Notes under the pieces: model-generated
The model's database searches: none
What the model was told of the DNA's origin: nothing
Seen by the model: the letters and a program-made list of their open reading frames with translations, nothing else
NCBI GenBank assembly: GCA_900752815.1
Contig: CAADWS010000053.1
Span: forward strand, 1-50,980
Source of the DNA: Bacteroidaceae bacterium
Lineage (GTDB): Bacteria > Bacteroidota > Bacteroidia > Bacteroidales > Bacteroidaceae
Length of the DNA: 50,980 bases
Direction: 5' to 3'
Position numbers and translations under genes: made by a program
Shown here: positions 32,664 through 42,285 of the stretch, piece after piece
Layout: each line of letters begins with the position of its first letter
Position numbering within the stretch: the stretch's first letter is position 1

Positions 32664-34436
32664 ATGGAAAAACGTAAGATACAATTTAGCCTTGTATATC
32701 GCGATATGTTCCAGTCGAGCGGTAAGTTTCAGCCCCGCAAAGACCAGTTGGAGCGTATAGCGCCGGTGATTATCAAGATGGGCTGCTTCAGCCGAGTGGA
32801 AACCAACGGTGGCGCTTTTGAGCAGGTGAATTTGCTTTATGGCGAAAACCCGAACAAAGCTGTGCGTGCTTTCACCAAGCCGTTTAACGAAGCCGGCATC
32901 AAGACCCACATGCTCGACCGCGGTCTGAATGCGTTGCGTATGTTCCCTGTTCCGGCCGACGTGCGTCGCCTCATGTACAAGGTGAAGCATGCACAAGGTA
33001 CCGATATTACCCGTATTTTCTGCGGTCTGAACGATGTACGCAACATCATTCCGTCCATCAAGTATGCTCTCGAGGCGGGTATGACACCGCAGGCAACGCT
33101 GTGCATTACCAATTCGCCTATTCATACGGCTGAGTACTACGCCGGCATTGCCGACCAGCTGATTGCCGCAGGTGCTCCTGAAATCTGCTTGAAGGACATG
33201 GCCGGAATCGGTCAGCCCGCCATGCTGGGTAAACTCACCCGCATGATTAAGGAAAAGCATCCAGAAGTGATTATCCAGTATCACGGCCACAGCGGTCCCG
33301 GTCTGTCTATGGCTTCTATCCTCGAAGTGTGCCGCAACGGTGCTGATGTTATCGATACCGCCATCGAGCCGCTGTCATGGGGTAAGGTTCATCCCGATGT
33401 CATTTCCGTGCAGAGCATGTTGAAGAATGCTGGTTTCGACGTTCCTGAAATCAACATGGAAGCCTATATGGAAGCCCGTAAGCTGACGCAGGAATTTATT
33501 GACGACTTCCTGGGCTATTTCATGAACCCCGGTAACAAACTGATGAGCTCGCTCCTGTTGGGCTGCGGTCTCCCTGGTGGTATGATGGGCTCGATGATGG
33601 CCGACCTGACCGGCGTAATGAGCGCCATCAACAGTAACCGTGCCAACAACGGCGAGGAGCCTTTGAGCGAAGATGCGCTGCTCGTGCGTCTGTTTGACGA
33701 AGTGGCTTATGTATGGCCCCGCGTAGGTTATCCTCCTCTTGTAACCCCGTTCTCGCAGTATGTGAAGAATATTGCCTTGATGAACCTCCTCACTGAATCC
33801 ATGGGCAAACCCCGCTATTCAATGATGGACAACTCTATCTGGGGTATGATTCTCGGCAAGAGCGGTAAGTTGCCTGGTGAGGTGGCTCCCGAAATCGTGG
33901 CTCTCGCCAAGGAAAAGGGATTCGAGTTTACTGATGCCGATCCGCAGAGCTATTATCCCGATGAACTCGACCGCTTCCGTAAGGAAATGGAGGAAAACGG
34001 CTGGGATTTGGGCGAAGACGAGGAAGAACTCTTCGAGTTTGCCATGCATGAAACCCAGTATCGCGACTACAAGAGCGGTGCTGCCAAGAAGCGCTTCCTG
34101 GCCGACTTGCAGGCTGCCAAGGACAAGGCCAATGCCAGCGGCATGAGTCTGGAAGAGGCTACGGCTCTGAAGCATGCGAAAGCCGATGCCATCGTTGCTC
34201 CCGAATCGGGTACGGTGCTTTGGGAAATCAATGGTGACGGCGAGGCAACCAAGAGCATTGAGCCGTTCATCGGTAAGAAATATGAGGCCGGAGAATTCTT
34301 CTGCTACATAGAAAACAACTATGGCCAGATTCAGGAAATACCGGCTGCACTCGGTGGCTTGCTCGTGGAAATCAACGCAAAGCAGGGCAGCCATGTATCG
34401 AAAGGCGATGTGATTGCCTACATAGAACGTGCCTGA
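32664..34436 (+). CDS. Oxaloacetate decarboxylase alpha / pyruvate carboxylase B-type carboxyltransferase, carrier lysine missing
   Basis: The 590 residues match the OadA/PycB layout. A TIM-barrel carboxyltransferase (about 1-300) has the metal and catalytic residues in SLVYRDMFQS, CLKDMAG and QYHGHSGPG. The conserved PYC_OADA domain follows (about 300-460, WPRVGYPPLVTPFSQYVKN), then a C-terminal lipoyl/biotin-carrier fold (about 512-590). The family normally carries EAMKM, whose Lys receives biotin. Here the aligned stretch is IENNYGQIQ, with Tyr553 in place of that Lys, so self-biotinylation looks impossible. It may use a separate carrier protein or have another role. It has its own promoter and terminator; no OadB/OadG or carrier gene lies next to it. 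Confidence 0.85.
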   Translation: MEKRKIQFSLVYRDMFQSSGKFQPRKDQLERIAPVIIKMGCFSRVETNGGAFEQVNLLYGENPNKAVRAFTKPFNEAGIKTHMLDRGLNALRMFPVPADVRRLMYKVKHAQGTDITRIFCGLNDVRNIIPSIKYALEAGMTPQATLCITNSPIHTAEYYAGIADQLIAAGAPEICLKDMAGIGQPAMLGKLTRMIKEKHPEVIIQYHGHSGPGLSMASILEVCRNGADVIDTAIEPLSWGKVHPDVISVQSMLKNAGFDVPEINMEAYMEARKLTQEFIDDFLGYFMNPGNKLMSSLLLGCGLPGGMMGSMMADLTGVMSAINSNRANNGEEPLSEDALLVRLFDEVAYVWPRVGYPPLVTPFSQYVKNIALMNLLTESMGKPRYSMMDNSIWGMILGKSGKLPGEVAPEIVALAKEKGFEFTDADPQSYYPDELDRFRKEMEENGWDLGEDEEELFEFAMHETQYRDYKSGAAKKRFLADLQAAKDKANASGMSLEEATALKHAKADAIVAPESGTVLWEINGDGEATKSIEPFIGKKYEAGEFFCYIENNYGQIQEIPAALGGLLVEINAKQGSHVSKGDVIAYIERA

Positions 34437-34466
34437 TGAGCCTTTTGCCGGCAGGCATGCGACCTC

Positions 34467-34530
34467 AAAAAGGGTATAGACAGGATTGCACGGCGCTGAC
34501 CAGTTCGGCGCAGTGCAGTCTTGTCCTTTT
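34467..34530 (+). terminator. Terminator after the carboxyltransferase gene
   Basis: AAAAAGG and ACAGGATTGCAC (34480-34491) pair with GTGCAGTCTTGT (34513-34524, two G-U pairs) and CCTTTT (34525-34530). The stem ends in a short T-run. Confidence 0.65.
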
Positions 34531-34571
34531 AATAAAGGTAGGATGTAACCAAGAATCAAATTCGTAAGTCT

Positions 34572-35798
34572 ATGAAAAGTACAAAATGGATATTGGGGCT
34601 ACTGGCTTTGCTGGCTTTACAGGCATCAGCACAAGTTTCAGAACTCACAGATTTTCTTCGTAACCACACTTTGAAAGAAGTATCCGCAACAGATTTTTCC
34701 CGGAAGAAACTGAATAAGGAGGAATGTGCCGAAGCGGCGAAAGTGCTGGAGGCCGCCTGGCGAAAGGAAACGCAGGAGCGTTATCGTCAGGAAGGAGAAG
34801 CGGCCTGTTTTCAGCATGGCGACCTGAAGATGGCGTTTCTCAGCCGCATCTTCGGGAAGGAGCCTGCCGACGGCCGGAGTCTGTATATTTCCATGCATGG
34901 CGGTGGGGCTACGGCTCATGCGGTCAATGACGGACAGTGGCAGAACCAGATTCGTCTATATACGCCAGCAGAAGGTTTGTATGTGGCTCCGCGTGCCCCT
35001 TGGGACGACTGGAACATGTGGTTTAAGCCCGGTATGGATGAGTTTTTTGAAGACCTTATCAAATGGGCTGTTGTGACTCACAACGTCAATCCCGACAAGG
35101 TGTATCTGATGGGATATTCTGCCGGCGGCGACGGCGTGTGGCGCATGGCGCCCCGTATGGCCGACCGTTGGGCTGCCGCATCCATGATGGCCGGCCACCC
35201 CGGAAATGCCCAGCAGGTGAACCTTTTGCATGTGCCCTATATGATTTGGATGGGGGAACTGGATGCTGCCTATCAGAGAAATGAGCAGGCGGTGGCCAAA
35301 GGGCGTGTCATGGACGAACTGCAACAGGCCATGCCGGAAGGCTACGTGCACGAAACGCATATCGTGGCAGGAAAGGGACACTGGATGGACCGTGCCGACA
35401 CACTGGCTGTCAGTTGGATGCCGCGCTTCACGCGCAATCCCTTGCCCAAACATGTCATATGGCAACAGGAGGAGGTGACGCGGCCTTATTTGTATTGGCT
35501 GTCGGTCAACGCTCTGCGTGCCAGGCAGGGCATGCGGGTGGATGCCCGTGTCGAAGGAAACACCATACGGATATTGCGCAGTGATTATCGCAAGTTGCGC
35601 ATATATTTGAACGACGAACTGGTGGACCTGGATAAGAAAGTTCGGGTGGTTTATGGTGATGAGGTACTTTTCAGCGGACGCTTGCGCCGCACGCTGGGAA
35701 TGATGGCGAATACCCTGGAAGAGCGGGGGGACGTTAACTGGATATTCCCCGCATGCGTTGACGTGGAGATTGAAAGTGTGAAGCAGGAACTCTTCTGA
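34572..35798 (+). CDS. Secreted alpha/beta hydrolase, esterase/PHB-depolymerase-like
   Basis: The 408-residue product has a signal peptide (about 1-20, LLALLALQASAQ). An alpha/beta-hydrolase core follows with the oxyanion-hole stretch SLYISMHGGG (about 103-112), the nucleophile elbow GYSAGGDG (Ser183) and a late His (KGHWMDRAD, about residue 275). The arrangement resembles carboxylesterase or poly-hydroxybutyrate-depolymerase-type enzymes. The region after about residue 320 is an extra beta-rich domain (RIYLNDELVDLDKKVRVVYG) that may bind substrate. Substrate cannot be read from sequence. It stands alone in front of the DUF2027-Smr gene, 111 bp away. Confidence 0.78.
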   Translation: MKSTKWILGLLALLALQASAQVSELTDFLRNHTLKEVSATDFSRKKLNKEECAEAAKVLEAAWRKETQERYRQEGEAACFQHGDLKMAFLSRIFGKEPADGRSLYISMHGGGATAHAVNDGQWQNQIRLYTPAEGLYVAPRAPWDDWNMWFKPGMDEFFEDLIKWAVVTHNVNPDKVYLMGYSAGGDGVWRMAPRMADRWAAASMMAGHPGNAQQVNLLHVPYMIWMGELDAAYQRNEQAVAKGRVMDELQQAMPEGYVHETHIVAGKGHWMDRADTLAVSWMPRFTRNPLPKHVIWQQEEVTRPYLYWLSVNALRARQGMRVDARVEGNTIRILRSDYRKLRIYLNDELVDLDKKVRVVYGDEVLFSGRLRRTLGMMANTLEERGDVNWIFPACVDVEIESVKQELF

Positions 35799-35909
35799 CG
35801 CTTGGTCTGCCGGGACATTGGAAGTCTGTTGGCTGAAACAGAAAGGGACGGAAGGTTCCATCAAATAGTTTACGGTAGAATTTGATTTGACTTAAAAACA
35901 GCATACATA

Positions 35910-37043
35910 ATGAAAATAGGTGATAAGGTTCGCTTCCTGAATGATGTGGGAGGCGGTGTGATTGCCGGATTTCCCGACAAGGACACAGTCCTCGTTCGTG
36001 ACGAGGATGGCTTTGACATTCCGGTGTTGCGCCGTGAATGTGTAGTGGTGGATACCAATGATTACAACATAGCCAAAGTGAATACCCGCTCTGAGAAACA
36101 GCCGGTTGCGGGGACAGCGCAGAAGGCGTTGCATGCAGATGAGGAAAAAGATGATGACATTGCCGACCGTCCTGTCGCGTTTCGTCCGAAGGCTGTGGAG
36201 CGTAGAGGAGCAGATGTGTTGAATGTGTATCTTGGCTTTATTCCGGTTGAGGTAAAGAATCTCAGCAGTACATCCTTTGAGGCATATTTGGTTAACGACA
36301 GTAATTATGCTTTGCGCTTTGCATTGTATACCCATGAAGGGGCAGCCTGCCAGTTGCGGCAGGAGGGAATTGTTGAACCCAATATGAAACTGTTTCTTGA
36401 GGAGTTTGAGCGGAGCGCCTTGCCCGAGATGGAAAAACTGACTTTCCAACTTTTTGCATTCAAAACCGGGAAGACCTTTATCCCGAAGCCGGTCTTTGAT
36501 GTTACGCTGAGATTGGACGGAACGAAGTTCTATAAATTGCATACGTTCCAGAGTTCGGACTTTTTCGAGGAGCCTGCTTATGTTTGTGACGTTATCCGCG
36601 ATGACCGGCCGGCACGTTCGGTCTTTGTAGATGCCCGTCAGCTTCAGGAAGCGCTGCTGGAAAAGAAAGTGGAAACCCCAAAAGAGCAGCCGGCACGCCG
36701 TCCGGGAAAAGAGCGGGAGGCAAAAAATGAGATAGTAGAGGTGGATTTGCATGCCGATGAACTTTTGGAAACAACGGCCGGCATGCAGCCAAAGGATATT
36801 CTGGAATATCAGTTGAAAGTATTCCATTCCACGATGGAAAAATACCAAAAGGAATCAGGCCGCCGCATCGTCTTCATACATGGTAAGGGCGATGGCGTAC
36901 TGCGGAATGCCGTGCTGAAGGAATTGAAGGCAAAGTATCGTCATTGCACATATCAGGATGCTTCCTTCCGCGAATATGGCTTTGGAGCAACTATGGTAGT
37001 TATCGGGAATCCGGCTTCCGTAAAGAATCCGAAGCGGCATTGA
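35910..37043 (+). CDS. DUF2027 and Smr domain protein
   Basis: The 377 residues begin with a short SH3-like segment (MKIGDKVRFLNDVGGGVIAG, about 1-45). A DUF2027 domain follows (about 85-255) and a C-terminal Smr domain (about 275-370), recognised by VDLHADEL and FIHGKGDGVLRNAV. Smr domains of MutS2 and related proteins are endonucleases on branched DNA or on mRNA of collided ribosomes. The HGKGxG motif is intact, so nuclease or nucleic-acid binding activity is plausible. No signal peptide, so cytoplasmic. It is probably a single-gene transcript. The architecture is a known Bacteroidetes one. Confidence 0.88.
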   Translation: MKIGDKVRFLNDVGGGVIAGFPDKDTVLVRDEDGFDIPVLRRECVVVDTNDYNIAKVNTRSEKQPVAGTAQKALHADEEKDDDIADRPVAFRPKAVERRGADVLNVYLGFIPVEVKNLSSTSFEAYLVNDSNYALRFALYTHEGAACQLRQEGIVEPNMKLFLEEFERSALPEMEKLTFQLFAFKTGKTFIPKPVFDVTLRLDGTKFYKLHTFQSSDFFEEPAYVCDVIRDDRPARSVFVDARQLQEALLEKKVETPKEQPARRPGKEREAKNEIVEVDLHADELLETTAGMQPKDILEYQLKVFHSTMEKYQKESGRRIVFIHGKGDGVLRNAVLKELKAKYRHCTYQDASFREYGFGATMVVIGNPASVKNPKRH

Positions 37044-37287
37044 GCGATTACAGCTTGCGTCGCTGCTGCGGGTAACTGTATGCGGGCTCTCTCGCGCCGC
37101 ATCATGCCTTGCTCGGAAAGAGTCAGGCCTTCCGTAGGGTTTGTCGGGAACTGATGTCGGACCGTGGTGGCGAAAGTGTTACTGAGGGTGCGGCCTTGCT
37201 GTAGAAGCCGGATTTTGTTCCTGTCAATACTTTTTCCTTTCCCCGTGTGGGAAAAAGCGATTCTTTCAGGACAACAATGGCGGAATT

Positions 37288-40200
37288 GTGCGTAACCCGG
37301 AGGCAAAGCCAGAAGCGGATATTCTGGTGAGCACGGCCCGCCGGAGTATGGGGGGAGTGGATTTGAAAACGAACGACAAGGCTGTTGTGATGCGCACGCC
37401 GCGTATTGCGGTCAGCATTGACCGTTCGAACGGACTCCTTACCGTGGAAAATCTGGCCAGCGGTGAGAAAGTGATTGAATCTGCTGCGCCTTTTGCTTTT
37501 GACGAGAAAAAGGTGACGCTGACGCTGAAAGAGCGGAAAGATGAATACTTCTATGGCGGTGGTGTGCAGAACGGCCGTTTCTCTCACAAGGGAAAGGCTA
37601 TCGCTATCGTGAATACCAACAATTGGGTAGACGGAGGCGTTGCATCCCCTACACCGTTCTATTGGTCAACCAAGGGGTACGGTATGATGTGGCACACCTT
37701 CAAACCGGGTAACTATGATTTCGGTGCGGCGGAACCTGGCAAGGTTTTGCTGACCCATCAGGAAAACTATCTGGATGTATTCTTTATGGTGAACGACGGG
37801 CCGGTTGCATTGCTCAACGACTTTTACCAGTTGACAGGTAATCCGGTGCTGTTGCCGAAATTCGGTTTCTATCAGGGACATCTGAATGCTTACAACCGCG
37901 ACTATTGGAAGGAAACGGACAAAGGTGTCATGGCCTATGAGGATGGCAAGTATTACAGCGAGAGTCAGAAGGACAACGGCGGAATCAAGGAAAGTCTGAA
38001 CGGTGAGTTGCCCGGCAACTATTAGTTCTCGGCCCGTGCTGCCGTTGACCGTTATCTGAACAATGATATGCCCTTGGGCTGGTTCTTGCCTAACGACGGT
38101 TATGGTGCAGGTTACGGCCAGACTTCAACGCTCGATGGCAATATCCAGAACTTGAAGGAGTTCGGCGATTATGCACGTTCGAAGGGTGTGGAAATCGGTT
38201 TGTGGACCCAGAGCTCGCTCCATCCCCGTGAAGGCGTAGAGGCTTTGCTGCAACGCGACATCGTCAAGGAAGTGCGCGACGCTGGCGTACGTGTGCTGAA
38301 AACGGACGTGGCCTGGGTCGGTGCCGGATACAGTTTCGGACTTAACGGCGTAGCTGACGTAGGACAGATTATGCCTTACTATGGCTCCAATGCGCGTCCG
38401 TTTATCATCTCTTTGGACGGATGGGCAGGAACCCAGCGTTATGCAGGTATCTGGACGGGCGACCAGACGGGTGGCGAATGGGAGTATATCCGCTTCCACA
38501 TCCCGACCTTTATCGGTTCCGGCCTTTCCGGTCAGCCGAATATTTCCAACGACCTTGATGGTATTTTCGGCGGACGGAACATGAAGGTGAATATTCGTGA
38601 AAATGAATGGAAGGTATTCACGCCCATGGTGCTCAATATGGACGGATGGGGTGCCAATCCTAAATATCCGCATGCATTGGGCGAGCCGTCAACGAGTATC
38701 AACCGCTGGTATGCCAAGTTGAAATCGGAACTGATGCCTTACACTTATTCCGTGGCTCATGAAGCTATTGACGGCAAGCCTATTATCCGTGCCATGTTCC
38801 TGGATTATCCGAATGATTTCACATATGGAACGGCTACGCAGTATCAGTTCCTCTACGGCCCGTCTTTCCTGATTGCTCCTATTTATAAGGAAACGGCTGC
38901 CGATGAAGAAGGCAATGATATCCGCGACGGCATCTATTTGCCGGAGGGCAAGTGGATTGACTATTACAACGGTGATGTCTACGAAGGCAACCGCATCATC
39001 AACAACTTTGACGCTCCTATCTGGAAGCTGCCTATTTTCGTCAAGAGCGGTTCCATTATTCCGATGACTAACCCGAACAATAATCCGGCCGGAATAAAGA
39101 AGGATTTCCGTGCATACGAAATCTATGCCGACGGTCATACGACTTTCGAGGAATATGATGATGATGGCAAGACGCAGGCTTATTTGACAGGAGCCAGTGC
39201 GCGTACCTTAATCGAAACCGATGTAGACAAGGATGAGTTGCAGGTGAAGATTGAACCGACCATGGGTACATACGAAGGGTTCGAGCCCAACAAGCGCACG
39301 GAATTGCGTATCAACGTGAGCAAGGCTCCCAAGAAGGTAACAGCCAAGGTGGGTAAGAAGAAAGTTACCCTTACGGCCGTTTCTTCCCTTGAAGAACTGG
39401 AGAAGGCAGAAAATGCTTACTTCTATAACGAGAAGCCGAACTTGAATCGTTTTGCTACCCCCGGCAGTGAGTTTGCGAAGAAAGTGATTACGAAGAATCC
39501 TCAACTCATCGTAAAGGTGGGAACCTGTGACGTAACTGCCAGTGGCGTGGAAGTAACTGTTAAGGGCTTCGAGTTCAATCCTGCCGACCGCCTGCGCGTC
39601 AGCAAGGGTGCATTGGAGGCTCCCAAGGTGAAGTTTACCGAGGAAGGCGTACAGCCTTACAACCTTGCACCGTCGTGGGAGAAAGTGGCCAATGCCGATT
39701 ATTATGAAGTGGAGTTTGACGGCATGGTATACTCTACCATCCGCAACCTGACACTTGATTTCGGCGGACTTGTGCCTGAAACGCAATATTCGTTCAAAGT
39801 GCGTGCCGTCAATCAGGACGGATGCTCAGAATGGGTAGAAGCATCGGCCACTACGTTGGCTAATCCGCTGGAATTTGCCATCAGCGGAATCAAGGCAACC
39901 GAAACTTGTGAGGATCAGCCGGGACAGACCGTTGCTAAACTCTTCGACTTCGATATGAAGAAAGGATGGCATACCAAGTGGGGTAAGGGTGAAGCTGTGC
40001 CGTTTGACATGGTGATTGACCTCCGCAGCGTCAATCAGCTTGACCGTATGGAATATTACCCGCGCGGAAATGCCGGAAACGGTACGCTGATGGAAGGCAC
40101 CATCTCCTATAGTCTGGACAAAATGCACTGGAGCGAGCCGGTTGCCTTCAACTGGGAAGCCGACAATGTGATGAAGACGTATGCTTTCGCCGGAAATCCG

Positions 40201-40887
40201 AAGGCCCGTTATGTCAAACTGTCGGTAAGCAAGGCTGTCGGTAACTTCGGTTCCGGTCAGGAAATGTATATTTACAAGGTAGCGGATACGGAAAGCGTGC
40301 TCCAGGGTGACATCAACCGCGATAAGAAGGTGGATGAGAACGACCTGACCAGCTACATGAATTATACAGGTCTGCGCAAGGTTGACAGCGACTTCGAATA
40401 TGTCAGCATCGGTGATGTCAACTCCAACGGATTGATTGACGCATATGACATTTCTGTAGTGTCCACAGAGCTTGACGGCGGTGTGCGCGCTTCCAGTGCT
40501 GCTGTAGCGGGCAGTCTCGTGCTGACGCCCAGCAAGACCAGCTTCAAGGCCGGTGATGTTGTTGAAATCAAGGTTTCTGGAAAGGGTCTCCGTGAAGTCA
40601 ATGGTCTGAGCTTCGGTTTGCCTTACAGCACTGACGACTTTGAATATGCCGGTATTGAACTGAAGGGTATGAAAGAAATGGTGAATCTGACTTACGACCG
40701 TCTGCATAGCAATGGACAGAAAGCGCTCTATCCGACTTTCGTGAACAAGGGCAACAACTTCCTGCTCGATGAGGGCGACCATGAACTGTTTACTATCAAG
40801 TTCAAAGCCAAACGTGCCGGCAAGTTCAACCTGAAGGCTGTTGACGGACTTTTGGTTGGCCGCAATCTCAGTACAGTGTCCTTCTGA
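37288..40887 (+). pseudogene. GH31 glycosidase, multidomain, broken by in-frame TAG and lacking its N-terminus
   Basis: One frame runs from a GTG at 37288 to 40887 but is cut by TAG at 38023-38025 (NY-stop-FSARAAVD). The homology continues without shift, so a likely CAG (Gln) became TAG. The frame is open only from 37186 and shows no signal peptide, so the first part of the N-domain is missing. Downstream, the GH31 barrel keeps both catalytic Asp codons: nucleophile at 38305 (LKTDVAW) and acid/base at 38461 (TGDQTG). Next come C-terminal beta-domains (38900-39500), a fibronectin-III-like domain, a discoidin-like F5/8 domain (about 39880-40285), a two-loop dockerin-like EF-hand pair (GDINRDKKVD and GDVNSNGLID) and a cohesin-like domain to the end. 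The gene was probably an alpha-glycosidase-type surface enzyme. Pipelines may call two CDSs, with the second at 38068-40887. Confidence 0.82.
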
Positions 40888-40930
40888 AGAACCTGTTCGG
40901 ATGGAATAAAACCTTAGAATGAGTAATTTT

Positions 40931-40971
40931 CGGGAGAAATGCGTTCGACAACGCATTTCTCCCGTTTGTTT
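40931..40971 (+). terminator. Terminator after the GH31 gene
   Basis: CGGGAGAAATGCGTT (40931-40945) pairs perfectly with AACGCATTTCTCCCG (40950-40964) around CGAC, followed by TTTGTTT. The 15-bp stem is the cleanest intrinsic terminator in the window. Confidence 0.88.
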
Positions 40972-41091
40972 GTAGAGGGCCTGATGAGGGTTAGCCGGTA
41001 TGTCGGGGCTATTCGGCTTGCGGATACTTGCTTTCTGTCCGGCACTGCAAGAACTTGTCCGTTTTATGGCAAAACGCTCCTGTCTCCGTTG

Positions 41092-41119
41092 TTTGTCCCG
41101 GCCGTTTTGCTTATCTTTG
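41092..41119 (+). promoter_or_regulatory. Promoter of the thymidine kinase gene
   Basis: TATCTTTG (41112-41119) is a perfect -7 box; TTTG at 41092-41095 is only 16 bp upstream, shorter than the usual 19-21, so the -33 box is uncertain. Confidence 0.55.
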
Positions 41120-41183
41120 TTTGCCGGATGCACCCTGTAAATTATCCGGGGACTGTTCGGGTATCCATTTATTACCATATATC

Positions 41184-41771
41184 ATGATGCACCTATTTCA
41201 GGAAGAGAATATTCGCAGGGGCCGGATAGAGGTCATCTGCGGTTCCATGTTTTCAGGAAAGACCGAGGAACTGATTCGTCGGTTGAAGCGTGCCCGCATA
41301 GCACGCCAGCGAGTGGAAATCTACAAGCCGAATATAGACACGCGCTATTCGGACGAGGATGTCGTTTCGCACGATCGCAACACCATACCTTCCACGCCAG
41401 TGGAAGCGGCTGCCAGCATTCTGTTGCTGGCAGGCGAAGCGGAAGTGGTCGGTATTGATGAGGCGCAGTTTTTCGATGACGGGCTGGTGGAAGTCTGCAA
41501 TAATTTGGCCAATAGCGGGAAGAGAGTGATTGTGGCAGGCCTGGACATGGATTTCAAAGGTATTCCGTTTGGTCCGGTGCCGGCTTTGTGTGCCATAGCC
41601 GAGGATGTGACCAAGGTACATGCCGTTTGTGTCCGCTGCGGTGCCCTCGCTTATGTCAGTCATCGCACCGTTGCAGACAGCCGTTTGGTTATGCTGGGTG
41701 AACAGGCCGAATATGAACCACTGTGCAGGGCTTGTTATCGGGAACTGACGGAAGCGGAAAAGCAACCGTAA
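41184..41771 (+). CDS. tdk: Thymidine kinase
   Basis: This 195-residue type II thymidine kinase phosphorylates thymidine to dTMP with ATP, salvaging thymidine. Walker A is [10 protein letters not shown] (about 20-29), the catalytic base is the Glu in VGIDEAQFF, and the thymidine loop has [13 protein letters not shown] zinc-binding lasso site is given by CVRC and CRAC. The start is ATG 41184 or 41187; a frame extension to 41028 lies upstream of the promoter and is ignored. It resembles Bacteroides tdk, the counter-selectable gene used in genetics of that genus (from memory). Decayed repeat cluster E follows its 3' end. Confidence 0.95.
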   Translation: MMHLFQEENIRRGRIEVICGSMFSGKTEELIRRLKRARIARQRVEIYKPNIDTRYSDEDVVSHDRNTIPSTPVEAAASILLLAGEAEVVGIDEAQFFDDGLVEVCNNLANSGKRVIVAGLDMDFKGIPFGPVPALCAIAEDVTKVHAVCVRCGALAYVSHRTVADSRLVMLGEQAEYEPLCRACYRELTEAEKQP

Positions 41772-42011
41772 TGCCGTTTTGCCGAAGCTGAAGGGCCATC
41801 GTCGGCCTATGCGGCTCCGGACAGAAGAGGCTTTGGAAAAGGTTTTTGTTCCTTGAAAAAAAGCCAGGCAGAGAACATCATACCGGTTAGGTGATGATAA
41901 GAAAAGTACATCGGAAGATTTAATAAAAAATAACGTTTGGCCGGCGTGAAACCATTCCCGATGTGGTCTGTCCAATGTGTTCTGCCAACTGTCGGGGCGA
42001 AAGGAAAATCG

Positions 42012-42052
42012 AAAGTAAGGACAGATTTTTCTAAACCGGCCACAGTTTTTCC
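42012..42052 (-). repeat. Decayed 21-bp repeat cluster E (two inverted-orientation units)
   Basis: The first unit has AAAGTAAGGACAGATTTTTCTAA-type sequence (AAGTA at 42013); the second, 21 bp later (42034), keeps CTAAA and ACAGTTTTTCC but has lost AAGTACTG. No direct units and no long stem remain, so it appears to be a degenerate copy. It lies 240 bp beyond tdk. Confidence 0.6.
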
Positions 42053-42087
42053 GATTGCGGCACTTGTTGGTGCATGAAGAAACGCAG

Positions 42088-42130
42088 GAGCGGGGGCGAA
42101 GCAGTCATATAGTCTGCTTCGCCCCCGCTC
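42088..42130 (-). other. Perfect 17-bp hairpin at the start of an orphan transcript
   Basis: GAGCGGGGGCGAAGCAG (42088-42104) pairs perfectly with 42114-42130 around a 9-nt loop. The minus-strand promoter at 42136-42167 would place the first transcribed bases at about 42128-42131, so the RNA starts with this hairpin. No T-run follows on either strand. It may be the 5' end of a small RNA or a stabilising leader. Confidence 0.6.
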
Positions 42131-42135
42131 TATTG

Positions 42136-42167
42136 CAAAGATAATACGGATTTCACGGAAATCCAAA
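42136..42167 (-). promoter_or_regulatory. Consensus minus-strand promoter without a gene in front
   Basis: On the minus strand, TTTG (complement of 42164-42167), a 20-bp spacer and TATCTTTG (complement of 42136-42143). Both boxes are perfect. Nothing coding lies within 400 bp downstream on that strand. Confidence 0.75.
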
Positions 42168-42285
42168 TTTCCATTCCGATTCTTTAACACTTTCGCCGCT
42201 GACCAAAGGTCCTTGTGAAGGGACTCTTTCGGGTTTACGCTTCGTGTTGTGACAACAGCCCTCCCTGGGCGGCAACAGGTGCGGG

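Larger units (their letters stand above)
41772..42285. other. Intergenic region with decayed repeat, hairpin and orphan minus-strand promoter
   Basis: The 514 bp hold repeat relic E (42012-42052), a perfect 17-bp hairpin (42088-42130) and a consensus minus-strand promoter (42136-42167) with no gene in front of it. A minus-strand frame at 41807-42190 is not gene-like: it overlaps the promoter and encodes the repeat. See the findings for the possible small RNA. Confidence 0.6.

Noticed and set aside
38023..38025. TAG read as glutamine, as in some recoded gut phages
   Set aside because: TAG ends several intact neighbours (5300, 20904, 22822, 26309), no suppressor tRNA gene is seen here, and the gene also lacks its N-terminus.
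39826..41178. 450-codon minus-strand frame opposite the GH31 3' end
   Set aside because: It lies antisense to the discoidin, dockerin and cohesin-like domains and has no recognisable feature of its own.
41807..42190. 127-codon minus-strand frame after tdk
   Set aside because: It spans a promoter, a 17-bp hairpin and a repeat relic, and its sequence shows no domain.
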